A stretch of DNA of 64,000 nucleotides from Alteribacillus sp. YIM 98480 (GCF_009765375.1 NZ_VTOK01000002.1:326766-390765), one strand, 5' to 3'. Positions 9,970-19,564 are shown, counted from the first letter of the stretch. The notes: generated from the letters alone by a model not told the origin. A program made the numbers and translations.

Positions 9970-10489
9970 GCTTGTCATTCCAAAAGAACTAGCAAAAGAA
10001 CCGTTTTATACTTCTCAAGCTACAGTTTCTTTAACAGATGAGGATATTGCTAAAGAGAGTATTCTTTATATTCCTTTTATGGCGGAAATATTATGGCACA
10101 ACGATAAATTAGCATCACCTCCGTGGAATAATCCTTTAAAATATATACCAATTATTCAAAAAGAATGGGAAAACGATTTAAAAATGTTAAACTCTTTATA
10201 TGAAGAACGTAACAGAAAAGATGCGAAATCATTAATGATTAAGCATATTGCTTCTTTAATGAACGCGATATGGTGGATGAACCGAAGAAAAGTTCCTGCT
10301 GCGGCGCGGCAAGATGTTAAAAAAGCAGCGCATAAATTACCTAAGGCTCCTGTAAATGCAGGAGAAAGGCTTGCATTTTTATTAGAGACACCAGATCATT
10401 ATCACAGTTTTGTGCAGTTAAAAGAGTTATTTAGTGAAAGTAAAAAGCAATTTGCTGTCGTAAAAATGAAGGAACAACGTAGCAGATAA
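9962..10489 (+). CDS. ypoC: YpoC-like protein, unknown function
   Basis: 175 aa, no signal peptide or membrane segment. Recognised by position between nth and the ponA/recU region and by general similarity to B. subtilis YpoC. The central region is rich in W and basic residues (YEERNRKDAKSLM, WWMNRRKVP). No catalytic motif is apparent and no function is known for the family. The ATG overlaps the nth 3' end and is preceded by GCAGGAGG, so it is translationally coupled to nth. Confidence 0.75.
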   Translation: MVELVIPKELAKEPFYTSQATVSLTDEDIAKESILYIPFMAEILWHNDKLASPPWNNPLKYIPIIQKEWENDLKMLNSLYEERNRKDAKSLMIKHIASLMNAIWWMNRRKVPAAARQDVKKAAHKLPKAPVNAGERLAFLLETPDHYHSFVQLKELFSESKKQFAVVKMKEQRSR

Positions 10490-10515
10490 ACTATATTAAA
10501 AAGAGAGGAAAACAT

Positions 10516-13500
10516 ATGACGGAAACACAAACAAAGACTTTGACGTCATCGCTAGAAAACCTTCCTTTTCACCCGGAAGATCAAAAACGGATCAGTCGTT
10601 TAAATAAAAAAATAGAAGAATCTTCGTTTGAAGTAGCTTTTTGCGGCCATTTTTCTGCAGGGAAATCTACATTGCTGAACCGTCTTTTAGGCAGTGAAAT
10701 GCTACCAACTAGTCCCATACCTACCAGTGCAAATATTATAGCTATTCAAAATGGATCGGTTAAGTTAGAAGTAACAAATTCGACAGGAGAGGTAGAGACA
10801 TGGGAGCAAGAAATTCCCTGGAATCAAGCAAAAAAATGGGGAATGGATGGAGAGGGCATTCATTCGATAAATCTTTTTGCACCTTTGCCATTTTTGACGG
10901 AACACGGAAAAATTCTTGACACCCCTGGAGTAGATTCTACTGATCCCAACCATCAGCTTGTTACGACAGAACAGTTGTATACAACAGATTTGATTGTGTA
11001 TGTTTCCGATTATAATCACGTGCAGTCGGAAACAAATATCGAGTTTTTAAAAAAATTAGCTGGTGAAAACAAACCTATTATTCTAGTAATCAATCAAATT
11101 GATAAACACGATGATAAGGAATTAACGCTTCAATCTTTTGAAAATGCAGTTCGCAGCATGCTAGCTAAATATGAAATAAAACCTGTACAAGTATTCTTTA
11201 CATCGATGAAACATGAAGAACATCCTTTTAATCAATATGAAGAACTAGAAACATATATAAAAGCAATTATCTATAACAGCAGCTCGCTAAAAGAGCAAAG
11301 TATGATAATGCTTGAAAACGCTGCTGTATATCAACTAATGGAAAGAGTGGAGGAGGAAAAGCACGAAAAGTATACAGAATGGGAAAAGGAAATGGATGAA
11401 AAGGGGATTAACCCCGAGGATGCGAGAAAGAGTGATCAATGGCAGCAAACCCTTTTAACTATTGAAGAAGAAAAACAGGAAGTTATTCAAGCAGTATACA
11501 AAGAAAGAAATCAATTGTTTAAAAATGTTATCCTTTTTCCATATACAACCACAGAAAAAGCGCAATCTTGGCTTGAGAGCAATCAAAAAAATTTTAAAGT
11601 CGGTATGTTTTTTTCTAAAAGAAAAACAGAAGCCGAAAAACAGCATCGAATGCAATTATTGTTAGATGAACTGAATGAAAAAGTAAAAACACAGCTGTTA
11701 TTTCATATAAGAAATTTGCTTCTTCAAGCAGATACATCTTTTTTAGACGAACCTGCAATGTATGAAAAAAATGTACAGAAACTTTCATTTACAGTTGACG
11801 AATCCCTTTTGCTAGCCTATGCGACTACGTCTGAAATGGATCGAAATTTTGTATATACGTATACAAAAAAAGTGACAGATGAGATTGTTAAAATGATAAA
11901 GACAAACACGAATGAATTATTTTCACAATACGAAGAATCAATCAAAAGAAAATATATGCAGCAAAAAAATGAATTAGAAACAAAGCTTCACTCATCTGAC
12001 CAATGGAAAGAAGCGTGGGAAATGTGGAAATCAGTAGAAAGAAGCTATGATCTTCAATTGATTGAGCTTAAGGATTGGTTAAGCAATAGAAAAATGGCAG
12101 CAAACTTTTCAGACTTGCTGCAGCAGACAGCAATGAAAGAATATCCTGACGCTCAAACACTAGACATTCCTATTGTACAAGAAGATGAAAGTGTTATTGG
12201 TGCAGAAGCAGTTTATTCCTCTATACCAGAGAAAAACATTACGGTAGATGATTCTTTTATGGAACATCTTCAACAATATTTGGAACGTTTTCAATCAAGA
12301 AAGATTTTCACAGAAGAGAAAGAGCAATTAAATGAACTAGTCGATCAATATAATAATAATTCGGCCGTTATTTCATTGTTTGGCGCATTTAGTGCTGGTA
12401 AATCCAGCTTTATTAATGCGATGCTAGGAGAAGATATTTTACCAGTTTCTCCACATCCTACGACAGCAGCTGTTAATAGAGTGAAGAAAAGCAGTGAAAC
12501 ACACCCTCATAAAACGGTCATTATTTATGTGAAAGATGAAGAGTTTTTAGATAAAGAAATAAAAGCAGCTGCACGAGAGCTTTCTATACAGATCGACTTT
12601 TCATCCATTGAACAATGGAAAAAACCGAACAATCAGCTTTTAAATGGATATCAAAGAATGTACGCAGATTACCTTTATACGTTGCAGCAAAGTATTAGAA
12701 AACGAACTATACAGCCAGGAACCTTTATAACAACTACTTTAGAAGAACTGAAAGAGTGGGTAGCGAAGGAAGATAGAGCTTGTATGATCAAAGAAGTCGT
12801 TATTTATTTTGACTGTGATTGGACGAAAAAAGGCTTGGAGCTAGTTGATACTCCCGGAGTAAATTCTATTCATGGCAGACATACTAATGTCGCATTTGAA
12901 CAGTTAAAGCGTTCTGATGCTATTTTCTATTTAACCTATTATAACCACGCTTTTTCTAAAGCAGATCAAGTATTTTTGCAGCAGATCGGACGAGCAAACG
13001 AAAACTTTGAAACGGATAAGCTGTTTTTTATTATTAATGCAGCTGATCTTGCAGCGACGCCATTCGAGTTAAACGGTGTAACCAATCATGTGAATGAGCA
13101 GTTACGTAAAAATGGAATTACAGAACCTCGTTTATTTGCTTTGTCTAGTAAAGAAGGTTTAAAAGTAAAGCAGCACCAAGGGGAAGAAACCAAAACAGGA
13201 CAAGCTTTTTTGGCCTTTGAAGAAACGTTTTCACGTTCGACATGGGACCAGCTAAAAGTACTGCATCTTAAAAAGATACGCTCTCTATGGGAAAATATTT
13301 ATGATCAGACTCATCAAATTTTAAACACTTTTACAAACGATGAAGAGGATCTAAAGCTGCGATTGAATGAGCGTGAAGCTTTGGTAAAAAGATTTTTACA
13401 AAAGCTAAGTGACTTTAACTTACAGTTTTTATTGCCTTCTTTAGAAGAAGAAATCCAACAGCAATGTGCCTTTTTAAAAGAAAGAACAGCTTTTATTGTA

Positions 13501-14103
13501 CAAGATTACTTTCCCCACGCTGTTAATCCTTCTACAGTGGCGGGTTCAACAAAAAAGCAGCAAAAAAGTCAATTGAATGGTGCCATTCAAGAATTAGAAG
13601 GTTTTGCGCGAAAATATATCTCGCAGGAGCAAGAAACAATCCTCATTAGAATAGAGGAACAATTAAAAAGAAAGATGCACTTTTATATTCAATCTTTTTT
13701 GGAAACAGAATCTGAGAAAACATTGCACATCATTCCTCCTTCGCTCAACGTCGATCTAAGTGATAAGATCTTGACATATGATGATGTAAATTTTAATAAG
13801 GGACCATTAATGGATATGTATCACTCAAATAAAGATTTCTTTGAAAATAAAAAAGTAATAACATTAAAAGAAAAAGTGACAGGCGAGGTTCAAAGAGAAA
13901 CGAATGAGCTCCTAAATCATTTTGAAAGTGAAGCATGCAAGCGTATTAGAGCTTACATTAAAGAATTAAATGAGGCAGGAAAAAATATGCTCGAAATTGA
14001 AGCCCGCAAAGAAACAGAACGGGCAGCTTGGATGTTTGATACGTCAAGAAGAAAAGAATTAGAAGAGGAATACAGATTTATAAAGGAAGGTCTTTTAAAC
14101 TGA
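10516..14103 (+). CDS. dynA: Bacterial dynamin-like protein with two GTPase modules
   Basis: 1195 aa, almost the length of B. subtilis DynA (YpbR). Two dynamin units lie in tandem. Unit 1 has P-loop GHFSAGKS (residues 44-51) and switch DTPG near 134. Unit 2 has GAFSAGKS near 623 and DTPG near 776. Long charged helical regions follow each GTPase domain. DynA-type proteins tether and fuse membranes and protect against membrane damage and phage (family knowledge). In B. subtilis the gene is elsewhere; here it closes the dnaD-nth-ypoC run. A bidirectional terminator follows. Confidence 0.92.
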   Translation: MTETQTKTLTSSLENLPFHPEDQKRISRLNKKIEESSFEVAFCGHFSAGKSTLLNRLLGSEMLPTSPIPTSANIIAIQNGSVKLEVTNSTGEVETWEQEIPWNQAKKWGMDGEGIHSINLFAPLPFLTEHGKILDTPGVDSTDPNHQLVTTEQLYTTDLIVYVSDYNHVQSETNIEFLKKLAGENKPIILVINQIDKHDDKELTLQSFENAVRSMLAKYEIKPVQVFFTSMKHEEHPFNQYEELETYIKAIIYNSSSLKEQSMIMLENAAVYQLMERVEEEKHEKYTEWEKEMDEKGINPEDARKSDQWQQTLLTIEEEKQEVIQAVYKERNQLFKNVILFPYTTTEKAQSWLESNQKNFKVGMFFSKRKTEAEKQHRMQLLLDELNEKVKTQLLFHIRNLLLQADTSFLDEPAMYEKNVQKLSFTVDESLLLAYATTSEMDRNFVYTYTKKVTDEIVKMIKTNTNELFSQYEESIKRKYMQQKNELETKLHSSDQWKEAWEMWKSVERSYDLQLIELKDWLSNRKMAANFSDLLQQTAMKEYPDAQTLDIPIVQEDESVIGAEAVYSSIPEKNITVDDSFMEHLQQYLERFQSRKIFTEEKEQLNELVDQYNNNSAVISLFGAFSAGKSSFINAMLGEDILPVSPHPTTAAVNRVKKSSETHPHKTVIIYVKDEEFLDKEIKAAARELSIQIDFSSIEQWKKPNNQLLNGYQRMYADYLYTLQQSIRKRTIQPGTFITTTLEELKEWVAKEDRACMIKEVVIYFDCDWTKKGLELVDTPGVNSIHGRHTNVAFEQLKRSDAIFYLTYYNHAFSKADQVFLQQIGRANENFETDKLFFIINAADLAATPFELNGVTNHVNEQLRKNGITEPRLFALSSKEGLKVKQHQGEETKTGQAFLAFEETFSRSTWDQLKVLHLKKIRSLWENIYDQTHQILNTFTNDEEDLKLRLNEREALVKRFLQKLSDFNLQFLLPSLEEEIQQQCAFLKERTAFIVQDYFPHAVNPSTVAGSTKKQQKSQLNGAIQELEGFARKYISQEQETILIRIEEQLKRKMHFYIQSFLETESEKTLHIIPPSLNVDLSDKILTYDDVNFNKGPLMDMYHSNKDFFENKKVITLKEKVTGEVQRETNELLNHFESEACKRIRAYIKELNEAGKNMLEIEARKETERAAWMFDTSRRKELEEEYRFIKEGLLN

Positions 14104-14118
14104 TATACGTAACAAGTT

Positions 14119-14165
14119 AAAAACCACCGGCTAAGCCATTTATAAGCTTAAGCCGGTGGTTTTTA
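14119..14165. terminator. Bidirectional terminator between dynA and ponA
   Basis: AAAACCACCGGCT...AGCCGGTGGTTTTT with further pairing in the loop (CTAAGC/GCTTAAG). It has an A-run on the left and a T-run on the right, so it serves the convergent genes on both strands. Confidence 0.85.
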
Positions 14166-14169
14166 CTTA

Positions 14170-16878
14170 TTAGTCATCATCTTCCTCATCATTATCAGAA
14201 GGAGTGGCTTCCTCATTTTCTTCATTATTATTTTCATTATTTTCGTCGTTCTCTTCATCTTGTGGAGGTTCTTCTGTTTGATCCTCATTGTTTTCATTAT
14301 TCTCTTCACCATTGCCATTGCCATTGCCATTGCCGTTCCCGTCGCCGTCACCGTTTCCATTCCCATTATCGTTCCCGTCGCCATTACCGTTCCCGTTTCC
14401 ATTCGGTAAATCCTCAGGCAAATCTTCTTCCTCGTTCTGTTCTTCGTTATCATCTGATTGTTCATCTGAATCTTCATCTGGATCAGGCACGTTCACCTGG
14501 ACTTCTGCTGAATCACTGGAATCATCTGGACCTTCCTGATTAATGACTGTGACTCTAAATTGATGAGTATTTCCTTTTGCAGGATTTGAAAGAGAATAGG
14601 TCATTTCAGTCTGGCTGCTGATTGATTGATATTCGCCATCACCCACTCGGTGTTCAATTTCAAAGGCTCTGCCCTCTAATTCGTCTTCATCATAATTCCA
14701 GCTTAATTGTATCTCATCTGCTTCTTCATTATATACTGCATTTAATCCATTTATTTCATTTGGGGTTGTAAACTCTTCAGATACATCTTCAGGACCTGTT
14801 CCTTTTACAAAGAGTTCTGTGATAGTCTCTGAAGAAGGTGTAAACGGACTTGCCCGTTTTCCAGTACCTTTTTCAATTTGTATTTCTTCGACAGAATCCG
14901 GTTTTTCAAAATCAGGAGTGTCTATTTCTTCTGATACATTTCCCATGATAAGCCGGAAAATTTCTTTAGCAATATCACTTTCCCCATTAATAAGATAATT
15001 TTCCCCTCTTCTTCCGCTAAATCCTGTCCATACAGAAGCCGTATACTGCGTGGTATATCCGGTAAACCATACATCAGGGTCACCTCCTGACGGTATGTTA
15101 AATTGTTGATGCTCTTTATCTGTGAAGTTGGTCGTTCCTGTTTTTCCGGCTACAGGTAAACCGGGAATATTAGCTGCACGACCTGTACCTCTGCTGTCTG
15201 TTAGAACATCTTTCAACATATCAGTAATCATATAAGCTGTGTAATCACTCATGGCAGAAGTAGATTCTGGTTCTAAATTGATTTCACGCCCATCTGGAAA
15301 TTCAATCTTTCTAACAGCATACGGTTCTGAATACTGTCCGTTGTTACCAAAAGCTGCATATGCGCCAGCCATGTCAAGGCTGGATACACCTTGGTTGACT
15401 CCACCAAGTGCTGCTGCTTCGTTTACTTCATCTATCGGAAAACCTAGTCCGCGAACAAAATCACCAGCTTCTTTTAAACCTGTTTGCTGAAGGGCTTTAA
15501 CAGCAGGAATGTTTAAGGAGCGAACAAGAGCTTCACGCATACTAACATTTCCTGCATAATTCCCAGAGTAGTTCGTAATTTCTTGCCCGTTTGAATACTG
15601 ATGAGGTGCATCTTCTAATTGATGATACGTGGACCACTCGTTATGTTCAATGGCAGGGCCATAATCCAATAATGGTTTGATAGTAGAACCTGGCTGGGCA
15701 TTGGAATGGGCAGCGTAGTTCAGCCCTCTAGCTACGTCCTGGCTTTGACGATTTCCCACCATCGCTTTTATAGCACCGGTCTGGGTATCAAGCAGAGTAA
15801 ACCCGACTTGAAAATCATCACTTTCTGGATAGTTGTTAATATGCTGATTTGTTTGTATTACTTCTTCTGCAAAATCTTGAGCATTTGTATCTAAGGTTGT
15901 GTGTACCTTGAGGCCGCTCGAATAAATATCAGAAGACGTAATTCCATCCACTTCTTCAAGTTCATTTTGGACTTGAGTAATGAAAGAGTCGTAAACGACG
16001 CCTTCTTCGGTAGGTGAAAAATCAAGCTGTTCTTCTACTGAAACATTTTTAGCTTGCTGCGCGTCTTCGTCGGAAATAAAGTTATGTTCTGCCATCAAAT
16101 CTATCACTCGATCGCGCCGGTCTTGTGCTGCATCTGGGTTTTGAGTAGGATCGTAATAACTTGGTCTTCGTGGAATCGCTGCTAATAAAGCTGCATCTTC
16201 AATAGTAAGCTCTGTAATATCCGATTTATTAAAATAAATCTTAGATGCTTCGCCAATCCCGTAAGCACCTTGATTAAAATAAATTAGATTTAAATACATT
16301 TCGAGTATTTGATTTTTGCTGTATTGCTGCTCAAGACGTATAGCAAGGTACTGTTCTTGAACTTTTCTAGTGATGGTTTTATCCGTGGATAAAAATGCAT
16401 TTTTTACAACTTGCTGCGTTATCGTACTTGCTCCTTCTGCCCCAAAACCGCCTGTAATATTTGCAGCGAGTGCACCAAACACACGGCGGACGTCTATCCC
16501 AAAGTGATGATAATAGCGTACATCCTCAATCGCTACAAAAGCAGCTTTAGCATGCTCAGGGAGTTCATTGATATCAATTAAATCTCTGTTTTCTCCTGCT
16601 TGCAGTCTTGTGATTTCTTCTCCATTTTGATCATAAATTTCAGCAGCTTGTGCGAAAACAAGTTCATCTGGATCAAGTGCAGGAGCTTTGCTGATTATAG
16701 CAGCGGCTGTAATTGTTCCTGCAGTTAGTATGACAATTCCTGCTATAATGAATGAAATAAAGACTTTACGCCAGATGGAACGTTTAGGTTGTTTTCCTTT
16801 ATTTGATTTTTTATAGTTGCGCTTTGCAGATTCTTGTGCTTTGCGTCTTTCTTGTCTTGAACGGTAATTGTCGCTCAT
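14170..16878 (-). CDS. ponA: Penicillin-binding protein 1A (class A)
   Basis: 902-aa bifunctional murein synthase. Order: basic cytoplasmic tail, one membrane helix (residues ~38-60), a glycosyltransferase-51 domain with EDVRYYHHFGID and EGASTITQQ, and a transpeptidase domain with the SxxK motif STIK at about 398-401, SLN, and KTGT near 577. An FN3-like domain (~727-800) follows. The last ~95 residues are low complexity: an acidic D/E/Q stretch, a run of Gly-Asn and Gly-Asp repeats, then more acidic residues. Long acidic or Gly-Asn tails occur in PBP1 proteins of related bacilli; here the tail is strikingly repetitive. It is downstream of recU on the same strand. Confidence 0.93.
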   Translation of the reverse strand: MSDNYRSRQERRKAQESAKRNYKKSNKGKQPKRSIWRKVFISFIIAGIVILTAGTITAAAIISKAPALDPDELVFAQAAEIYDQNGEEITRLQAGENRDLIDINELPEHAKAAFVAIEDVRYYHHFGIDVRRVFGALAANITGGFGAEGASTITQQVVKNAFLSTDKTITRKVQEQYLAIRLEQQYSKNQILEMYLNLIYFNQGAYGIGEASKIYFNKSDITELTIEDAALLAAIPRRPSYYDPTQNPDAAQDRRDRVIDLMAEHNFISDEDAQQAKNVSVEEQLDFSPTEEGVVYDSFITQVQNELEEVDGITSSDIYSSGLKVHTTLDTNAQDFAEEVIQTNQHINNYPESDDFQVGFTLLDTQTGAIKAMVGNRQSQDVARGLNYAAHSNAQPGSTIKPLLDYGPAIEHNEWSTYHQLEDAPHQYSNGQEITNYSGNYAGNVSMREALVRSLNIPAVKALQQTGLKEAGDFVRGLGFPIDEVNEAAALGGVNQGVSSLDMAGAYAAFGNNGQYSEPYAVRKIEFPDGREINLEPESTSAMSDYTAYMITDMLKDVLTDSRGTGRAANIPGLPVAGKTGTTNFTDKEHQQFNIPSGGDPDVWFTGYTTQYTASVWTGFSGRRGENYLINGESDIAKEIFRLIMGNVSEEIDTPDFEKPDSVEEIQIEKGTGKRASPFTPSSETITELFVKGTGPEDVSEEFTTPNEINGLNAVYNEEADEIQLSWNYDEDELEGRAFEIEHRVGDGEYQSISSQTEMTYSLSNPAKGNTHQFRVTVINQEGPDDSSDSAEVQVNVPDPDEDSDEQSDDNEEQNEEEDLPEDLPNGNGNGNGDGNDNGNGNGDGDGNGNGNGNGNGEENNENNEDQTEEPPQDEENDENNENNNEENEEATPSDNDEEDDD

Positions 16879-16975
16879 TTTTCGAATTCTTCCTTTCTAT
16901 AGATGCCGCTTGCATGTTCGGTTATGCTCTCTAACATGCGTATCATTAGACGTGTATTCAAAAAAAAGGTTACAC

Positions 16976-17566
16976 CTAAAAATAAATTTTATCGATCGTG
17001 GAAAGATAGTCTAAACGGGGGATATAGCCTTCTGGAATTAAATGTCCGTTCCTTTCAATATCGTCTTTAGGGATTGACTTTCTGTCGGATTGTTCAAAAT
17101 ACCACCAGCTAAAATGAGAAGCATCATAAAGGTATGTTTGATTATGTTTAGAAAAACGGATAATAAGAAAGGCAATCCCTTCGTGTTTCATGACGGCTTT
17201 CATATGTTCAGCTTGATGAACATGAATATTGTTAAATGGAAAAGACGTCTTATTTCTCGTTTCTTTTGCTTCAAAATCTATATATTTTCCCCGGTAAATA
17301 CCATTATAATCTGTGGTGGAAGGCTGCTTAAAGTATGCTTCGGTTATTTTGGCAGCACTCCTTTTTGGATAATCAACGTTGACAATTTGGACAGGGGTTG
17401 GCTTTTTGTGTATTACACATTGACCTGTCGATTGATAATATATATTCGTTTCATTTAAATCTTGTTCTAAAGACATACCTCTGTTTCCAAAGCTTTTATT
17501 AGTGGAGCTTATGGTAGAAGCAGAGGAAGCTGCATATTTTTTTCCGCTGGGATAACGAAAGGCCAT
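16976..17566 (-). CDS. recU: Holliday junction resolvase RecU
   Basis: 196 aa. Recognised by [15 protein letters not shown], the nuclease core [23 protein letters not shown] (residues ~88-110; D and E-x-K of the PD-(D/E)XK fold) and HQAEHM. It cuts four-way DNA junctions in recombination repair and is needed for chromosome segregation. GGAAGTG precedes the ATG. The recU-ponA order matches B. subtilis and the two are probably cotranscribed. The region upstream is occupied by repeat-derived sequence, which may have displaced the native promoter. Confidence 0.93.
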   Translation of the reverse strand: MAFRYPSGKKYAASSASTISSTNKSFGNRGMSLEQDLNETNIYYQSTGQCVIHKKPTPVQIVNVDYPKRSAAKITEAYFKQPSTTDYNGIYRGKYIDFEAKETRNKTSFPFNNIHVHQAEHMKAVMKHEGIAFLIIRFSKHNQTYLYDASHFSWWYFEQSDRKSIPKDDIERNGHLIPEGYIPRLDYLSTIDKIYF

Positions 17567-17588
17567 CTCTCGACACTTCCTTTTTTTA

Positions 17589-17686
17589 TACTTTAGAAAT
17601 GTTTAACTTTGTAAAAGGATCAAAGTATAAGCAAAACGATAACTTTCGCCATTTGGACTTGGCGGAAACCCAAGTTTTTCTAATAA
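17589..17686. repeat. Degenerate repeat block upstream of recU
   Basis: Non-coding. Positions 17589-17623 are closely similar to 32595-32629 (shared core GTTTAACTTT, ~26 of 34 bases by eye). An imperfect hairpin TTTCGCCA / TGGCGGAAA follows at about 17645-17668. It abuts repeat copy 1 and may be part of a longer version of that repeat. The 414 nt between recU and the RemA-like gene contain this block, repeat copy 1 and a short promoter region, and no gene. Confidence 0.45.
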
Positions 17687-17844
17687 GGTAAGAAATTATA
17701 AATAGTTGGCGTTTTACATGTCTAGCGCAAGCGCCTACTCGCTCGAGATTCCTTCGGTTCGTCAATGGAAAGTAAAGATCAGCTTTCCATATGCCGCCCC
17801 TCCAGGACATGTCGCTCGTGAGCAAGGCGCTTGCGCTTTTCTTA
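17687..17844 (+). repeat. Dispersed palindromic repeat, copy 1
   Basis: First of three ~155-bp copies (also 20453-20605 and 60709-60864). All begin GGTAAGAAATTATAAATA and end GGCGCTTGCGCTTTTCTT. The terminal arms AGCGCAAGCGCC (17724-17735) and GGCGCTTGCGCT (17826-17837) are perfect inverted repeats, with an inner hairpin GGAAAG / CTTTCC. No transposase is associated. It resembles the REP/BIME-like or non-autonomous elements common in Bacillaceae. This copy has the best-preserved arms. Confidence 0.85.
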
Positions 17845-17980
17845 AACATTTGTCATCCCTATATATTAGCACATATTATTAAGTTAAAGAACAGGATGAA
17901 AGTATTAAGATGTACTTAAATTGGACAATCATGGGTATGGTCATGTTACGATAAGTACGGAAGAGAAAGTGAGGGATATA

Positions 17981-18238
17981 ATGAGTGATAAGCCGGTTAA
18001 TCTTGGATTTGGAAATATGATGCCACCAGAAAGAATTGTATCTATTGTCAGCTCTGATTCTGCTCCAACTAAACGTCTCATTCAGGAAGCAAGAGAAAGA
18101 AAAATGCTTATTGATGTAACGAACGGCAGAAAAACGAGAAGTATTATTTTAGCTGATAGCGATCATGTCCTTCTTTCTGCTATTCAGCCAGAAACGGTTG
18201 CTCAACGACTGCATGACAATACCGAAGATGAAGAATAA
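17981..18238 (+). CDS. RemA-family (DUF370) regulatory protein
   Basis: 85 aa. The core [32 protein letters not shown] and [24 protein letters not shown] matches RemA, the DNA-binding activator of biofilm-matrix and osmoprotection genes in B. subtilis. The usual remA lies between yloC and gmk; this gene is next to recU, so it is probably a second paralogue, or remA relocated (undecidable from this window). The ATG at 17981 follows GTGAGGGA; an upstream in-frame start at 17921 has no ribosome site. It is divergent from recU and convergent with the SspM-like gene. Confidence 0.85.
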   Translation: MSDKPVNLGFGNMMPPERIVSIVSSDSAPTKRLIQEARERKMLIDVTNGRKTRSIILADSDHVLLSAIQPETVAQRLHDNTEDEE

Positions 18239-18267
18239 AAAAAGCTCCGGCTGACCGGAGCTTTTTT
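18239..18267. terminator. Bidirectional terminator
   Basis: AGCTCCGG (18243-18250), loop CTGA, CCGGAGCT (18255-18262), with A-run before and T-run after. It is shared by the RemA-like gene (+) and the SspM-like gene (-). Confidence 0.9.
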
Positions 18268-18374
18268 CACGTTTTTGGTTCATTCGGACCTTTTAATTTT
18301 TTATCTCCATAACCAACATTTCGCTTTTCCGTATTATGTTGATTACGCTTTTTTTCGTCGCTCTTTTTCGTCAT
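18267..18374 (-). CDS. sspM: SspM-like small acid-soluble spore protein (35 aa)
   Basis: The 35-aa product is highly charged (K, R, E, N) with no hydrophobic core, and ends GYGDKKLKGPNEPKT. That matches the end of B. subtilis SspM (about DKKLGGPNRPST from memory), a minor spore-core protein made under sigma-G. Position agrees too: B. subtilis sspM lies near recU and yppE. The ATG at 18374 follows AAGGAGGG with good spacing. No clear sigma-G promoter was identified. The gene stops at the shared terminator. Confidence 0.75.
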   Translation of the reverse strand: MTKKSDEKKRNQHNTEKRNVGYGDKKLKGPNEPKT

Positions 18375-18562
18375 TACATACCCTCCTTGACGCTTAATTT
18401 CCCCACTTTTACAGGGTTTATTCTATCTAAAAAGGAGGTTATGTAGAAAAAAAGATAATTTCTGTTTTCTTACTCGAAACAACACTAGTTCTGTCACAGC
18501 AGCAGGGTATTCCCTCCTTTACTACGAAATCATAAGAACCTACTAAATGAAGGAGGATAAGG

Positions 18563-19057
18563 ATGAAAGAGAATTTATATAAAACAAAAGATGTGGCGGA
18601 TCAATTAAATGTCTCTGCCGGGACCGTTTTAAAATGGGTGAAAAAGCACGACATTCCTTATTCAGTTAATCAATACGGCCACTACTGTTTTGAAGAAAAA
18701 CACCTCCCTTTATTTAATGAAATTAAAGAACAAAACCGCCAGCTCGTTTCCACAAGTACAAAAAAAGAACCTCCTGTCACTACAAACGTTCTTACGGAGA
18801 AAATAACGGATATGGAAGATAAGATAAAAATATTAGAAAGGTTGGTTTCAAGTAAAGCTGATGACATTGTATCCTTTCAATTAATGGAACATCGAAAAGA
18901 GGTAAGATCTGTTAGTAAGCAACTGCAAAAAATTGAGGACAGATTGTATAAACTAGAAGACAAAAAGGAAACTTGGGCAATGACTGAACTGCCGAAACAG
19001 ACTAAAAAAGATAAACGGGTTTTAACTAGTATTCTGTCTGCAATGAGAATCATGTAA
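18563..19057 (+). CDS. RacA-like chromosome-anchoring protein
   Basis: 164 aa. An N-terminal MerR-type helix-turn-helix (YKTKDVADQLNVSAGTVLKW, residues 6-25) is followed by a heptad-rich coiled coil (about 75-135) and a basic, partly hydrophobic C-terminal tail (KKDKRVLTSILSAMRIM). This is the layout of RacA, which binds centromere-like sites near oriC and ties them to DivIVA at the pole in sporulation. Similarity is strongest in the HTH; a different HTH/coiled-coil protein cannot be excluded. GAAGGAGG precedes the ATG. Confidence 0.6.
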   Translation: MKENLYKTKDVADQLNVSAGTVLKWVKKHDIPYSVNQYGHYCFEEKHLPLFNEIKEQNRQLVSTSTKKEPPVTTNVLTEKITDMEDKIKILERLVSSKADDIVSFQLMEHRKEVRSVSKQLQKIEDRLYKLEDKKETWAMTELPKQTKKDKRVLTSILSAMRIM

Positions 19058-19138
19058 GTATTATTTCTATGTTTTGTATTATTTGATAAGCCTAGTCCCT
19101 GCTGGTAAGATAAATAAAAAGGGGGCCCAGATAATAAT

Positions 19139-19507
19139 ATGCACCAAGAGATGAAAAACAAACTTTATAAGCGGACGGAGGAACTGAGAAAGCTTAACAA
19201 TGAAGCATTGCAGTCCTTTGTGAGAATAAAAGAAGAAAAGGAGACTACTCCTGATTTTTATGAATGTGTGAAGCCTTTTGCTGATAAAGTTAAAGCATGT
19301 GCTGATGAGTGGAAGCCTTTAGCGGAACAATGGATATTAGAAGACAAGCCTGATTATTTTTATATAAAACAAATGGACGATACCCATGAAAATCTGCTTA
19401 TTTCTTCTGTGCTAGCCTTTCAAATTGATACGAAAGAAAAAAGGTTCCGTGAAATGATACAGTCTATTGATTACATTTTGACAGGAATAACAAACCAATT
19501 AAAATAA
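19139..19507 (+). CDS. yppE: YppE-like protein (DUF1798)
   Basis: 122 aa, nearly the same length as B. subtilis YppE (123). All-helical, charged, cytoplasmic, no signal peptide. Typical elements are LYKRTEEL, PFADKVKACADEWKPLAEQW and PDYFYIKQMDDTHENL. Function is unknown. Its place beyond recU and sspM matches B. subtilis. The ribosome site is weak, with GGGGGCCC about 14 nt upstream of the ATG. Confidence 0.8.
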   Translation: MHQEMKNKLYKRTEELRKLNNEALQSFVRIKEEKETTPDFYECVKPFADKVKACADEWKPLAEQWILEDKPDYFYIKQMDDTHENLLISSVLAFQIDTKEKRFREMIQSIDYILTGITNQLK

Positions 19508-19564
19508 AATTGCTATAAAACTTTTTAGAGCTGATGTGACTTATCTAGGACAGGAGGGGGAACA

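Noticed and set aside
14262..14543. Plus-strand frames rich in His/Arg or Pro/Ser opposite the ponA tail
   Set aside because: They are reverse reads of the GN/GD repeat region of ponA.
17586..17849. Open frame of 87 codons on the minus strand
   Set aside because: It consists of repeat copy 1 and the neighbouring repeat block, and has no ribosome site.
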